Source: Oikopleura dioica
Lineage: Eukaryota; Chordata; Appendicularia; Copelata; Oikopleuridae
Direction of reading: 5' to 3'
Assembly (NCBI GenBank): GCA_907165135.1
Contig: OU015570.1
Location: 992,001-1,056,000, forward strand
Length of the DNA stretch: 64,000 bases
The notes under the pieces were generated by a model. The model worked only from the letters and a program-made list of their open reading frames with translations. It was not told the DNA's origin and did not search any database. Both the position numbers and the translations under genes were made by a program. This document shows, piece by piece, positions 10,659-21,111 of the stretch. Positions within the stretch are counted from its first letter, which is position 1, and each line of letters opens with the position of its first letter.

Positions 10659-12977
10659 TCAACATCGTCGTGAGCGAAGGCAATGATTCCATTTAGGAGC
10701 TTGAACTTGAAGTCCATCATCTCTATCAACAGGCTCATGTTGATCTTTATGAGGGCTTCTGATACTTTGAACTTCTTTCGTATCATTATGAGCAGGAACT
10801 TGAGCAAGATCTTGATCGAGCTGATCTTCTTCCGCTTTTTGATCAGTGTTTTCTTTGACGACAAACTTTGTTTGATTTTCAGTCGTTTTGAGTCGGAGCG
10901 GTCGGATCAGGCTGATATGTCGTCGATACTCTTTCTTCGTAAGCGGGCACTTGACAATGTAACTATCCTTGGAGATCCTTTTGTGAACTCGATAAGGACC
11001 TGACCAGTGAATCCCAAGTTTTCCAGAGATGAGATCCGGTTTCCAGCAGAGAACAGAGGTGCCGATCTCGAGCAAAGGGCAGTTATTCTTGTCTCTTTTA
11101 AGGAGCTTCTGGTATTGTTGAACTTGGAAATTGGGCAGAGGATGATGTAGAGTCTTCATGTATTGATTGATACTTTTGATGAAAGATTCCGAGGTATCGG
11201 CGGCAGTTTCTTTGAGCGAGAACGGTACGTGAAATTGTCGTCCGAATACACACTGATTGCTTGACAATCCATCAAGGCTTCCTTTTGGCGAATTATTGAT
11301 GAAATATTGAGCGAGCGGCCAAAATTCAGACCATGAGCGATTTGTAGCGAGCTGAGCTTTGAGCTTTTGATGGAGTTCACGGTGGATTCTTTCGCATTTT
11401 CCATCTGATCTTGAGTAATAAGCAGTTGTGGTGATGTGTCGAATTTCAAACCGATTAAGGATTGATCTTGTTTTTGGTCCGACTTCTCTGCCATTGTCTG
11501 AGATGCAATATTGAGAAACTCCATGGCGAAGGATGATTCGTAGAAGAGCTCGGGCGACCAGGTTATCGGATTTGTTTGAGAGGGGCTCACCGTCCAAATA
11601 TCCGGTGAGACTGTCGACGCATGTGAGCAGGTATTGTTTACCTTGAGCATCCGGTCGTCCATAGTCTACGAGATCAATGAAGCCTTTTTCGAAAGGTAGT
11701 GGAGCAAATTGTCGGTCTTTGATGAGCGATGGTCGAAGACTCTTGAGCGGTTTGAGTCGGATACAAGTTTCGCACGAACTTGTAATTGAGCGAACTTTTT
11801 GCTCAACATTGCTTATGAAGAACTTCTTGAGCATCTGCATGAGCTGTTGACTCCCAGCATGAGCCGTGATCGTATGCAGATATTGAATAAATTCATCAGC
11901 AAGAGAACTTGGCAGAACGAGCCGATCATTTGAGAAGAACACATTGTCTTTGAGCTTGAATTGTTTCGAAGAATTGTTGATTTCTGATTTGACAATGAGA
12001 TTTTTCGTCTTTGAGCAGGATCGTTGAGCAAGAGCCATTTCTTTTGAAGTTAACGAACGATTTTCAAAAGAAAATAGAACTTCATCTTTGATGAGAAGTG
12101 AATTGATTCCTCGAGCGTTAAGACTGATTCGTATTGTTTGATCAGGTTTTCGAAGGATGATCAGAGTAATGTTGTGAGCGGATTGGGTTTTCTGAATGAC
12201 TTTGAGCTGTTTCCATTTCGTCATCGCTTCATCGACTTGATCTTGAGAGTGAATTGGTATTGGTCTTGGAGGCTGGTGAGAAGTTTTGGATTCATCGTAG
12301 AGCTGAAGGGTGGTACGAAATCCAAACAGTCGTCCAAGATCGTCCGAGTCCATTGAGAAGCTAAGCCGATATTTGTACACAAGTTCATCCAATTGAGCCT
12401 TTTGAACATTGTTTGCTGACCCGTATGATCCGATATCGGGTTTGAAATTGATCCTTTCGGCGGCTTGTGAACGTCTTTGGAGGAACTGATCGTATTCCTC
12501 CCTTTCAGAGCCAGATTTTCTATCCACCTCTATAATTCCTGTGAGAAGCAGATCTGAGGAATTTGGATTGATCGTGGGGATAGATTTTCCTAGGAGAGTT
12601 GTCGAGCTTTCTCCAATCGTAACTTGCTTGAGCGTATCCATGCCAAGAATGATCGGGCACGAAAGGTTGTGAACAATGAGCGGGTTGAGTTTGATCTTGA
12701 GTGGCGATTCATTTCTTATCAGATTTGCTTCGATCGTGGAGCTGAGCGTACTGACTTGAACGATTTCTGAATTCGCACACTTGAGCCTTATATTCGAGGG
12801 TGTTTGTTTGTTGACGTGAGCTGGAAGTAGGTCGATTACATCGGAGCGGAAACAAGTTCGGCTACATCCGGTGTCAATAAGAGCGGGAAAGGTCAGTCCG
12901 TGGAGCGTGATCTTGACATATTTGAGCGAGGTCGGTGCAAAATGAGCATATTTACACGTTTCGGTGACCTTTGATAG
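10659..12977 (-). CDS. pol: Gypsy pol: protease, RT stub, integrase
   Basis: Read continuously from just after the gag UGA this is about 772 residues. The protease has DTG at residues ~35-37 and ILGMD near 110. RT begins (RISLNARGIN, ~285-294) but jumps directly to an RNase H tail (SFENRSLTSKE), so the YxDD core and most of RNase H are absent; the junction lies near 12080-12090. The integrase is complete in motifs: HHCC zinc finger (H-x4-H..C-x2-C), DD35E with D in CISDNG and E in GKCERIH 35 residues apart, and a GPY module (WSGPYRVHKR). The C-terminal tail is D/E/Q-rich. It cannot reverse transcribe by itself. Confidence 0.9.
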   Translation of the reverse strand, partial: LSKVTETCKYAHFAPTSLKYVKITLHGLTFPALIDTGCSRTCFRSDVIDLLPAHVNKQTPSNIRLKCANSEIVQVSTLSSTIEANLIRNESPLKIKLNPLIVHNLSCPIILGMDTLKQVTIGESSTTLLGKSIPTINPNSSDLLLTGIIEVDRKSGSEREEYDQFLQRRSQAAERINFKPDIGSYGSANNVQKAQLDELVYKYRLSFSMDSDDLGRLFGFRTTLQLYDESKTSHQPPRPIPIHSQDQVDEAMTKWKQLKVIQKTQSAHNITLIILRKPDQTIRISLNARGINSLLIKDEVLFSFENRSLTSKEMALAQRSCSKTKNLIVKSEINNSSKQFKLKDNVFFSNDRLVLPSSLADEFIQYLHTITAHAGSQQLMQMLKKFFISNVEQKVRSITSSCETCIRLKPLKSLRPSLIKDRQFAPLPFEKGFIDLVDYGRPDAQGKQYLLTCVDSLTGYLDGEPLSNKSDNLVARALLRIILRHGVSQYCISDNGREVGPKTRSILNRFEIRHITTTAYYSRSDGKCERIHRELHQKLKAQLATNRSWSEFWPLAQYFINNSPKGSLDGLSSNQCVFGRQFHVPFSLKETAADTSESFIKSINQYMKTLHHPLPNFQVQQYQKLLKRDKNNCPLLEIGTSVLCWKPDLISGKLGIHWSGPYRVHKRISKDSYIVKCPLTKKEYRRHISLIRPLRLKTTENQTKFVVKENTDQKAEEDQLDQDLAQVPAHNDTKEVQSIRSPHKDQHEPVDRDDGLQVQAPKWNHCLRSRRC

Positions 12978-12983
12978 TCATTC
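12975..12983 (-). promoter_or_regulatory. Gag-pol UGA-CUA candidate stop-readthrough site
   Basis: The gag stop (12978-12980) is UGA, preceded by GAA and followed directly by CUA UCA. The next in-frame stop is the end of pol, so gag and pol are in the same frame. UGA-CUA is the best-known leaky stop context in animal and viral mRNAs. Readthrough is thus the simplest way to make Gag-Pol here; no frameshift site is needed. Confidence 0.75.
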
Positions 12984-14318
12984 CTCGTTTTTGATCAATT
13001 TCTTTACGTGAGCTGGAACATCATCGGAGTGGATGTATTTGCATTTTGATCCAAATTTACACGATCCCCTTTTGACAAAGCTGATGCAGAAACCGTCGAT
13101 CTTTGAAGTGTCGATTCTGTTTCTCTTCCGCTTTGGCTCTTTTGGCTTTGGCTGATCCTTTTTGACTGCTGAAGACACAATTTCTTTCAATTTTGAGCAG
13201 AGCATTGAAACTTCTGAGCTTTGTGTCGGTGAGGATTTCTCTGCAGTGAATATATTTTCTTTCTTGAAGAACGATCTTTCAAGTTCAGTGCTGCGCTGAG
13301 CGATGTTTTTGAGAGTCAGCAGCGATTTTTCCCTTCTGAGCAACTCACATAATCGCGGTTCTTGAGCGTTGATGAACCTTTCGCAAATTATGCTTTCGTC
13401 GGCTGGATCAAGGGTTTCTTTGCCGTATCCTTTCTTGAAGAAGGCGATGAGCTTTGTGAGCGCCATGAATTGTGATTCACTCCCACGTTGGAAGGTGTTG
13501 TACTGAAATTTGTAATGTTCGGCATCCTTTCCGAGGATGAGAGTGAGTTTGTTTTTGAAAAGATCCCAGCTTTTGAGCTCATCAGCTGAGATCGCTTCGA
13601 TCAGTGCGCTTCCGGTCTCTTCAGTCAGAAGTTGAGCGAGACTGACTTGGATCAGGTTTTCTTGCGAGAGACCGTAGCAGAACCTGTAGATTTCCATTGA
13701 CTTTAACCAATTTTGTATGGGGACCGAGGGGTCAAACTTGGGAGTCTTGATCTTGAAGTTATCGCCCTTTTTTGGTTCGTGTCGGGATCTTGACCGTTGT
13801 TTTGGAACCTTTGGAGCTTCTCCCTCCTTTTTGTGGTTTTGATCAGGAGTCTCTTTCTTGATTTTCGGTTCATTCTTCGGAGCTGATCGTTGATTCTGTC
13901 GAACCGTTTCATCAAGTTTACTCCAGTCAATAGAGTCTGGAAGAGATTCTTCCGAGCTTTCATTGTCAGTGGCTTCTCCCATTTTCATGGAGATCATGAG
14001 CTCGGCAAGTGTTGTGGCTTGAGCGGATGCCAGGATTTGCCTGATCTCCATCTTGTGATGCCTCTTAGCGAACTTCTGATTTATCTCGTCGCTTCCCTCG
14101 TCATCATGGAGGTAGTTTGTGAATTCACCTTCCTCGTTGAACACGAACTTACGATTTTCGGCGAAAAACTCCACATCCAACTTGTGGATATTCAGAACAA
14201 TTGATGACTTATCTGCGATTGGGAGCTGTGGAGGATACGTTTGATTCGAAACATGGTCGTAGATCTTCAGCAGTTCTTCTCGATTCAGATCAGAGGCAAG
14301 TTTGAAATAGCGAGTCAT
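12978..14318 (-). CDS. gag: Gypsy Gag with CCCH zinc finger
   Basis: 446 residues; the ATG at 14318 lies about 70 nt after the LTR. The N-terminal third is acidic. The centre (roughly residues 140-190) is very basic and K/E/P-rich. The capsid-like part (~190-340) carries WLKSMEIYRF and W.LFKNKL. The C terminus has a CCCH finger, C411-x8-C420-x5-C426-x3-H430, the spacing of the TTP/Nab2-type RNA-binding finger, where most gypsy Gags carry CCHC. The protein ends 16 residues later at the UGA. Confidence 0.88.
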   Translation of the reverse strand: MTRYFKLASDLNREELLKIYDHVSNQTYPPQLPIADKSSIVLNIHKLDVEFFAENRKFVFNEEGEFTNYLHDDEGSDEINQKFAKRHHKMEIRQILASAQATTLAELMISMKMGEATDNESSEESLPDSIDWSKLDETVRQNQRSAPKNEPKIKKETPDQNHKKEGEAPKVPKQRSRSRHEPKKGDNFKIKTPKFDPSVPIQNWLKSMEIYRFCYGLSQENLIQVSLAQLLTEETGSALIEAISADELKSWDLFKNKLTLILGKDAEHYKFQYNTFQRGSESQFMALTKLIAFFKKGYGKETLDPADESIICERFINAQEPRLCELLRREKSLLTLKNIAQRSTELERSFFKKENIFTAEKSSPTQSSEVSMLCSKLKEIVSSAVKKDQPKPKEPKRKRNRIDTSKIDGFCISFVKRGSCKFGSKCKYIHSDDVPAHVKKLIKNEE

Positions 14319-14374
14319 GTTTCTTTACAGCAGCTCTCTTCAATCGTAAATCTCTATATGGGGGAAGCGTTTTT

Positions 14375-14385
14375 CTCAGTCACCA
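14375..14385 (-). promoter_or_regulatory. Candidate primer-binding site
   Basis: Minus-strand TGGTGACTGAG starts four bases after the 5' LTR. TGG is the expected complement of a tRNA CCA end. The gypsy element at the right edge of the window has TGGTGACTGAAG at the equivalent position (61746). The tRNA was not identified. Confidence 0.7.
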
Positions 14386-14389
14386 AATT

Positions 14390-14923
14390 TGTAATGGTTT
14401 TGCAACCTATGCAAATGAGTGAACACAAGAGAAATTTACAGACAACTGAGCAAAGTTGGCTGTGTATAAAAAGAGTAAGGTTTTTGAGCTTTTTATTTGA
14501 TCTATTCTCTGAGCGAGCAAAAGTGAGAATGAATGTGAGAGAGATGGTGAGCGGTTTTTATAGTTTTTCAAATTTTCGGGTTCCCAGTAGATTAATCGGC
14601 TGTTATTCGATCGTATCGTTTTCATCGGATTAATTGAACATGAACGTCATAATTCGTCACCAACGGATTTTGTCACTTGGAAAAGGAATACTTCCATTTT
14701 AGCGGATTAATCGGATTTCGAGCATCAGGATGTGAGAATAATTTGAAGAGCGGCGTTTTAAAACGGATTATTTGGTTTTTCAGGAAGGGCGCGCGTTTAA
14801 GAGTCGATTATTTCGCCAGCGCTAGTGCGCCATCATTTTCACTTACGCGCCGTGCTCGCGTGGCAAGCTTTGCTTTGCCCCGCGGCGTGATCGTAATTAG
14901 AGCAATTCTGTAAAACCACTACA
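14390..14923 (-). repeat. 5' LTR of the gypsy element
   Basis: 534 bp, TGTAATGG..CCACTACA on the plus strand; the element reads on the minus strand. It differs from the 3' LTR by two single-base insertions and about nine substitutions by eye. ACTT follows at 14924-14927. Confidence 0.92.
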
Positions 14924-14927
14924 ACTT

Positions 14928-16530
14928 CACTCCTTAACTTCATTTATACTGAAATATTAACGTTAAATGAAGAAAGAAAAAGAAAATTATTTTCGTGTGG
15001 AAAGGGCAAAACTTTTGAAATTTTGAGAGTGGTGATTTTCTTCAAGAAAGCGTGACAATTGGCACTCTAGTAACCCAGATTGTCGTCAATAGAATGCACC
15101 TGCAATCTACTTAGCCGATCTCGGCTCTACTGTGATAAACGACTCAGAAGTATGTGCCGGGAAGTAATCTCCGGGCATCCCGCTTGAGGGGTCGCAGCTC
15201 CGCCGAGATTACGTTGGGCGCGACGCATGTGTCGAGATCAGGAAATAATGCTCATGAGATGAATTTCGAAGCCAAACTCGCGAACGTCGTATTTCTGAGC
15301 TTCGGATCGAAATGCGCGATGCCAATATCTCCGGCCAATTTTCTCCCGTATCGTAGCACTTCTACTTTATTGAATTTTGAAGCCAATTCTTCGCTGAAGG
15401 GCAGTTGGAGGTCGAGTCCGTCCACAGAAGACATTATTGTTTTGATTAGTCCCTCGTTTTTCTGACGGAATCCAACGATCAGCAGATTGACTGAGGATAT
15501 CGGTGCCTTGGGCATGTTTTCTCCAGCGTACATCAGCTGAAACCCATAGCTCTTCGCAATGTCGTCGTAGGAATTCGAGTACCCGTTCTTGCTCAGGTCC
15601 ATCCGGAAGCTCCTGCGCAGTTTCAAATGGACAGAACAATTTGACGCATTGATTTTTTTGTAAACAGACCGATTTTTATCATCAATAATGTCTTTATGCG
15701 ACTCAATGAATTTTTTCTTATATAAAAAAACACGAGCTTTTTAATGAGCTTTTATTTATTATGAAATCGATAATATTTGAGGAACTTAAGTGTGCTTAAA
15801 CTTGAGCTTCTGTGTACCGCTGTAACTCTCCCCCAAAATAAGCTAAAATAAAAATTCGAATTTAAAAAGAGGAGAAAAAGTTACGTATGTCTACTAATTT
15901 TCATGAAAATCCAAGCATTTTGAGCGAGTCGATCGGCGAAGATGAGGGTTGCGCGCGCTCACAAATATAAGGTCAACTTTGAGCGCTAGAAAAAGGGGTT
16001 AACCATAAACATTTTATAATTTTTAAACGTTTCCGCAACGGTTCAAACGATTATCTAAAACTCTGTAAAATTAGAATTTTGATATCTATTCTACTTCTTC
16101 CCAAAACTAAACGTCGAAAATTTCCGATTTCGGGACTTTGAAGCGCCGCGCTTATCACTTTTCGGTTTCGGAAGATGGAAATAAAAGTTTTTCCGCGGTT
16201 TTCGAACACGCTGAATTCATGTATGGCAAAATAAACTTGATTGGAAAAATTTTTCACTTTTGTCTAAATTCGATTTAATTTGTCCTAGGCTCTCTGGCTT
16301 GGGGGACGATTTCTATGCGTATTCGCCTAACCTCGTCTAGCCTAGCCTTCAAGGCGATTTCGAACTCTGGTTTTGACTTGGTGATCTTGTAAACACTAGG
16401 CGTCTTAAGGCCTAAATATAACTCTAACTCTAATGTAGTAACGTGAAGAGAAGGTCAAAAAAAGGAGAAGATATAAAAATATTCAGTCAGACCTTCTGAA
16501 GGCTACCGTAAGAAACTAAATATACAGTAT
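14928..16530. other. Intergenic region with one possible exon
   Basis: Besides the possible exon at 15252-15626 I see no gene. 15150-15240 is locally GC-rich. 15640-16530 is AT-rich without long open frames or repeats that I can identify. Confidence 0.5.
15252..15626 (-). CDS. Hypothetical protein or exon
   Basis: 124 codons, less AT-rich than its surroundings and with balanced amino-acid content (motifs YGFQLMYAGE, LLIVGFRQKNEG, GLDLQLPFSEEL). I do not recognise the family. The frame is open somewhat upstream of the ATG, so it may be an internal exon or a transposon remnant. A second minus-strand frame overlaps it and is probably a shadow. Confidence 0.35.
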   Translation of the reverse strand: MKLRRSFRMDLSKNGYSNSYDDIAKSYGFQLMYAGENMPKAPISSVNLLIVGFRQKNEGLIKTIMSSVDGLDLQLPFSEELASKFNKVEVLRYGRKLAGDIGIAHFDPKLRNTTFASLASKFIS

Positions 16531-16534
16531 ATTA

Positions 16535-17817
16535 TAGTTTTTTTCCATCTTCAGAGGCCTTTTGAGATTACAAGGGCTGAGCAAAAGTCCTCTTAAGTTG
16601 GAAATTTTCGAGTCGAATCAGGTACACATATTTTCAAAATTTGAAATTTTTAAAAACCCCATATTTTTGCTTCCTAATGCGTCCGAAGATTAAAGTTGCT
16701 GCAAAAACTTGATAACAGGAAGTGTTGACGAAGAAAAATCAAAATTTATGCCAAAATTGGCTCTGATTTGGGTTTGGGTTTCAGCATCGGATACAGACGT
16801 CGAATTTGAAGAGGGAGATTATTCGGTGCATTTTTCAGAAAATTTTAGCCTACCGGCCAAAAACACCTTCAGAGGTGTGAGCACTATAATTGCTGTGCAC
16901 CATACATGGTGCATCTAGTAATCCTCAAAGTAAGGCTGTTTCCTAACCCTAACTGAGAATAGCCGTAAGGGGACCTTAGGGGGGTGATACGGCCTAATTC
17001 TTCGGCTTGGAGGCCGAAGGATTGATGCGTATAAGAACACTGATTCTTCGGCATAAACCGAAGAATGAGTGATAAAAGATGCACTGATTCTTCGGCAAAG
17101 ATGAATTTATTCACAGATTCATGTGCCCCTAACGGTTAGGGCCTAACCACGGGGCTCCGCCCCTTAGGTCCTAAAATGCCGGGGTCTAGTCTATGGTTAC
17201 TTAGGGTTACCTTCGGTAACCCTAACTAACCCTAGCCTATCCCCCTCGGGTGAGTAAGTTCTGTCATTTTGCCCAGTGCCCCCTAACACTAACCTCAATT
17301 TATAGAAAGTACTTATTGCTAAAATGTGTTTTTTTTTCTAGAAAATGTCCTTTTTCATAAGTGATGACTCATAGGTTGCAATCAAAGATTTATCAAAAGA
17401 ATTTTGATAAAGGATTCTAGAAAATTTGCCGAAGAATCACTGTCAATTTTGTCATTAATCCTTCGGTTCAAGGCAATTCTCAATTAGCCGAAGAATCAGT
17501 GTTATTGAAAGCATCAATTCTTCGGTCTTGCCGAAGAATCAGCCCATACCACGCTTAGGGGGCCTAAGCTTATCGATGAATTGTCCAACAGTTTCTATTT
17601 TTTAAATATCAAAAGCACTTCGCTGAAAGAGCTGATTCTTTGACCAGTGATCCACAGGTCGTGCACCGTGGCTGGCCATGGTAAATAGAAATTTTCTAAA
17701 ATTTAATAAAATTATCATGAAAGTCCTCTTAAGTTGGAATTTTTCAGGGTGACAAAATCAGCCAAATTGACGCAAAAGTCCTCTTAAGTTGGGGCCTCTT
17801 AAGATGGAAAAAAACTG
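16535..17817. mobile_element. TA-flanked DNA transposon with TTAAGAGG-type TIRs
   Basis: The left end TAGTTTTTTTCCATCTTC and right end (reversed) CAGTTTTTTTCCATCTTAAG are flanked by TA (16533-16534, 17818-17819). The right arm has two direct CTTAAGAGG motifs, then TGTCACCC, then a third motif; the left arm carries an inverted copy (CCTCTTAAGTTGG). No transposase frame. It is interrupted by a second element at 16983-17553. Confidence 0.75.
16983..17553. mobile_element. ATTCTTCGGC-family TIR element, copy 2 (nested)
   Basis: 571 bp, the same family as 4511-5061. It starts GGTGATACGG, ends CCCATACCACG, and has CTTAGGGG on both sides (16975-16982, 17554-17561). The interior again has a telomere-like AACCCTAA block (17190-17250). 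It lies within the 16535-17817 element and is therefore younger than it. Confidence 0.8.
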
Positions 17818-18137
17818 TACTCGATATCGATGCAATTTTGAATATGAAAAGCGGTGGAACTGCGGATTTCACTCAAAAAATTTCAATTTTTTTGAGGGTT
17901 TATTTTCACAATTTTTCGGATTTTGACCAAAAACTCCCAAATTAAGCACTCCCAAATTGACCACCCTACTGTAATTCTCTTAACAAATAGCATCACATCT
18001 TATTGACGGAGAAGCCAGAATATTAACAAGGGATCAATGTTTGCTTTTTTGCAGAAATGCGTAGTCAAATACCCGGCAAAATATGTTTAGCAGGGCCATT
18101 TATAACTAAAATTTGTGAAGGTGAATTTTTGAAGGTA

Positions 18138-18354
18138 CCGCGATTGGCAGTCCTGACTGACTGATTTTTGAAAGATGCACATTGACGTTACAATTCTCCA
18201 TGCTAAAAACATAGGAGATTTGTAACGTAGATTGCGTAGGCGTCACTGGTTTGACGGAACTCTCAAAGAAGAGACACTAGAGTCAAATTTTAATTGGTTG
18301 ATTAGCTATTTCACTCGAAAATCAGAATCAGTCAGTCAGAAATGCCAATCGCGG
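18138..18354. mobile_element. Small MITE, TA target site
   Basis: 217 bp. The ends CCGCGATTGGCA..TGCCAATCGCGG are flanked by TA. Subterminal TGACTGACTGATTTT / AAAATCAGAATCAGTCAGTCA blocks are also inverted. No coding capacity; the size and TA site fit a Tc1/mariner/pogo-type MITE. Confidence 0.65.
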
Positions 18355-18747
18355 TATAAGTGCTCAAGCTGGGCAGAGTTTTTTGCCGGGAATGAGAATT
18401 TAAAATTCGAAAGTTGATATTTCGCGATTGTGTCGTGTAGCTGCCTATCGGCGAAAAAAGATCGATGCCGTCAGCGATCTTCTTTCATCAGGTAGCAACA
18501 GTGTTATTCATCGGACAAATCAAAATAAGATCTTTGTCATGAGCTATTATCTGATTATCTTTTCAAAATCTTTTCTTTTGTAAGCCTTTGAAGTCTTTTT
18601 CTCTCATGAAGCTGAATTTTTTTCATGCACAAGGATCTTATAAAACCTTGTCTAGCGCGTTCGTGCCTTTTTACTTTGGGTCCTCAAATATATATATAAC
18701 GATATAAAACGATGGTCGATGAAATTATTGACAGATATCCAGTAAAG

Positions 18748-18860
18748 TTTTTTATGGAATTTGTGGACATCAAATTTGTGGTCATTTTTCAGATTTAAGC
18801 GGTTTTCTTGGGTCACATTCAAAAAAAGAGGTTATCAAATTTATTGACATTCTTTGTCAA
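18748..18860. repeat. Fragment of the TTTTGGACATC TIR family
   Basis: Similar to 39705-39810: GTTTTTTATGGAATTTGTGG, then ACATCAAATTTGTGG, then GGTTTTCTTGGGTCACATTC. No matching right end was found nearby, so it is a truncated or decayed copy. Confidence 0.55.
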
Positions 18861-19097
18861 TTGATCGTCTAAATTAATGGTCAAACTTAAGCTTTAAACG
18901 CCAATTTTATCTCGAAAGACTTGTTTCTCGTCATGATCTAAGGGATTTTTTGAAAGCAATCTTACCTATAAATGCACATAAAACTCAAATCTTGTATTTT
19001 CAAAAAAATTTTTACAGAAAATTCTCTCTTTAGACTCTTGAGTGATTTTAAATCTTACCATCTCGATTTCTCGAAATTTTTCCACTAAATCGCTTGA

Positions 19098-19983
19098 GGG
19101 ACCTTGTCGAGCTGGCTGAAGCGCGACTACGGGGGCGTTTCATTGATTTTTGACTTGAGATATTTTCAAAATTCTTTTTGCAAACATTATCTTCAGAGAC
19201 TTTTCTTTCTATTGCAGTTTTTACTTTTTCTCTATCATTCTTAATTCAGTCGCTATCGGCGAAAAGAGAAGTTTAACTTCAGAAGGATTCAGCACTTTCA
19301 ATTTTGAAGATATAAAAATATAATTACATTTGATGATTGAAATTTTTATTTATTTTTTTTTTATTTTTTTTTTTGGGACGCGTTTCGGTCTCAGTGGACT
19401 TTCGTCAGCCCTAAGTACAGCTTTTAAATGAAAATTCAAAAAGTTCAAAAACAGGAAAATTACATTTACCGGAAAGCCCAGAAAATTCTGTACAAAAGTT
19501 ACCTAATAGGGTCATATGAAAATCATTGATGTAGTGGTAAGAATCTGTAATCCATAGTTATTAGCGCGCGCTTTGCGGGAATCAAGCGCAAACAAGCCAA
19601 AATATTGCCTCGCGCAGCGCGAACACTCGCTGTGGAACCGATCCACTCCGGAAAAGCTCATCTTTCACTCGGCAGGTTATTGTTATCATAACCCCATTAC
19701 TAATTGGCCATTAGGTAACTTTTGTATAGAATTTTTTGGGCTTTCCGGTGAATGAAATTATAATTTCATATCTTCAAAATCGAAAGTGCTGAATCCTTTT
19801 GAAGTTAAATTTCACTTTTCGCCAATAGCGACTGAATTAAGAATGATAGAGAAAAAGTAAAAACTGCAATACAAAGAAGAATCTCTGAAGATAATGTTGG
19901 CAAAAAAAATTTTAAAAATATCTCAAGTCAAAAATCAACGAAGCGCCCCCGAAGTCGCGCTTCAGCCAGCTCGACAAAAAGCC
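19098..19983. mobile_element. Long inverted repeat element
   Basis: Arms of roughly 240 bp (19098-19330 and 19750-19983), about 90% complementary by eye, start TTGTCGAGCTGGCTGAAGCG. The ~420-bp middle contains a low-complexity T-run near 19350-19375. No target duplication or coding sequence was identified. Confidence 0.65.
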
Positions 19984-19984
19984 A

Positions 19985-20620
19985 AACTTTTAGGTCGAAC
20001 TATTTTTTTTCGGGCTTCGCTACGTAAGAGGCTGAGGGCTTATTTTGAAGGCCATTTCTTTACCCTATGCGTCTCGGTCAGAGCACCCCCTGTGCGGCTC
20101 GCGGGGGATTTTTTTTCACCCGCCCATCTAGAACAAAGTTATCCATTATTTTACGCCTCTCCGGAGCAAAATGCGCTGACTCTCGTGTTATCACAGTCTC
20201 GGAGACAGAAAATCTTCAATTTTTGGTGTCTTTTAGTCGAGCTAGAGATTGTTATGTAATAATTTTCATGTTCTCGAGACGTAAACGCACCAATTTCACG
20301 CGTGTTCATTCGATTCTCTAGACAAATTTCATGTTCTCGAGACAAAAAATGGCCATTTTCTACTGTTTTTTACGATTTACTCGATTGAATTCGTTTATTG
20401 CAGGCTTAACGTTTTCGGAACAGAAATTCCATCATCAGAGCCAGTTGCTTGTATAAAAACTTGACGATCTTTAATGAAAGGAGAGACTGACCTTGTCTTG
20501 TAGAAAAGTGAACTGATCAAAAAACCGAATAAGAACCCAACTGCCTTCGAAACTTGCCTCTGAACGGTATCACAAAATAAAGATTTTACGATGATTAACC
20601 TGTTTATTTAAACAAGGATC
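19985..20620. other. No gene seen
   Basis: There are a few short open frames without motifs. A short repeated word TTTCATGTTCTCGAGAC occurs at about 20262 and 20326. Nothing else is supportable. Confidence 0.5.
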
Positions 20621-21039
20621 TGTACGTGTTTCTCACAGTACATAAGTTGGATAACTAGTTGCGTTTATCTTATTCGCGAGCGGGAATACAAATAGTGAGC
20701 GACGAACGTTGTGTTAAAAAGAGCAAGTTTTATTGTGGTGTCTCTGAGTAAAAGTAGTGTTGTGTGTGATGTGTGTGTGAGCGAGTCAGTGAGAAATAAG
20801 ATCGTTTATATATGGTTTTCATAAACCGTGGTGAGCTGTTAGATCGTGGTGAGTGACTTTTTGGTGAGTCGTGAGTTGATCCTAGTCCGTGGTGAACTGT
20901 GCTTTCGCGGTTTGCGGCGGAGTGTTTGCGCGTGGTGAAATGCGCTTCGCGAGTAGTGAATAGCGCTTCGCAGGTCGTGGACTGCGCGCGGCGCGGCGCG
21001 GTGAAATCAAGTGGCGGATGACAATGAGAAACACTAACA
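20621..21039 (-). repeat. Candidate 3' LTR of the second gypsy copy
   Basis: Begins TGTACGTG and ends ACACTAACA next to a purine tract (minus strand AAATGGAGGAGGAATT). It shares the layout of the first element's LTR, including a GTGAGCGAG-rich middle. Only one LTR is present, so the 5' edge is a guess. Confidence 0.5.
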
Positions 21040-21111
21040 TAATTCCTCCTCCATTTATTTTGGATCGTTCGACTATCCGGTAGAGGAATATCCTGTGTTT
21101 GAAAGCCAATA

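Larger units (their letters stand above)
8543..14923 (-). mobile_element. Ty3/gypsy LTR retrotransposon, near-complete, RT-deleted
   Basis: The 6381-bp element is bounded by LTRs of 531 and 534 bp that start TGTAATGG and end CCACTACA, with ACTT on both sides (8539-8542, 14924-14927). Order on the minus strand: 5' LTR, PBS, gag, UGA, pol (protease, RT stub, integrase), hairpin repeats, accessory ORF, polypurine tract, 3' LTR. I counted about a dozen differences between the LTRs, so it is fairly young. Most of RT and RNase H is missing without loss of frame, so it must have been mobilised in trans or deleted after insertion. Confidence 0.92.
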
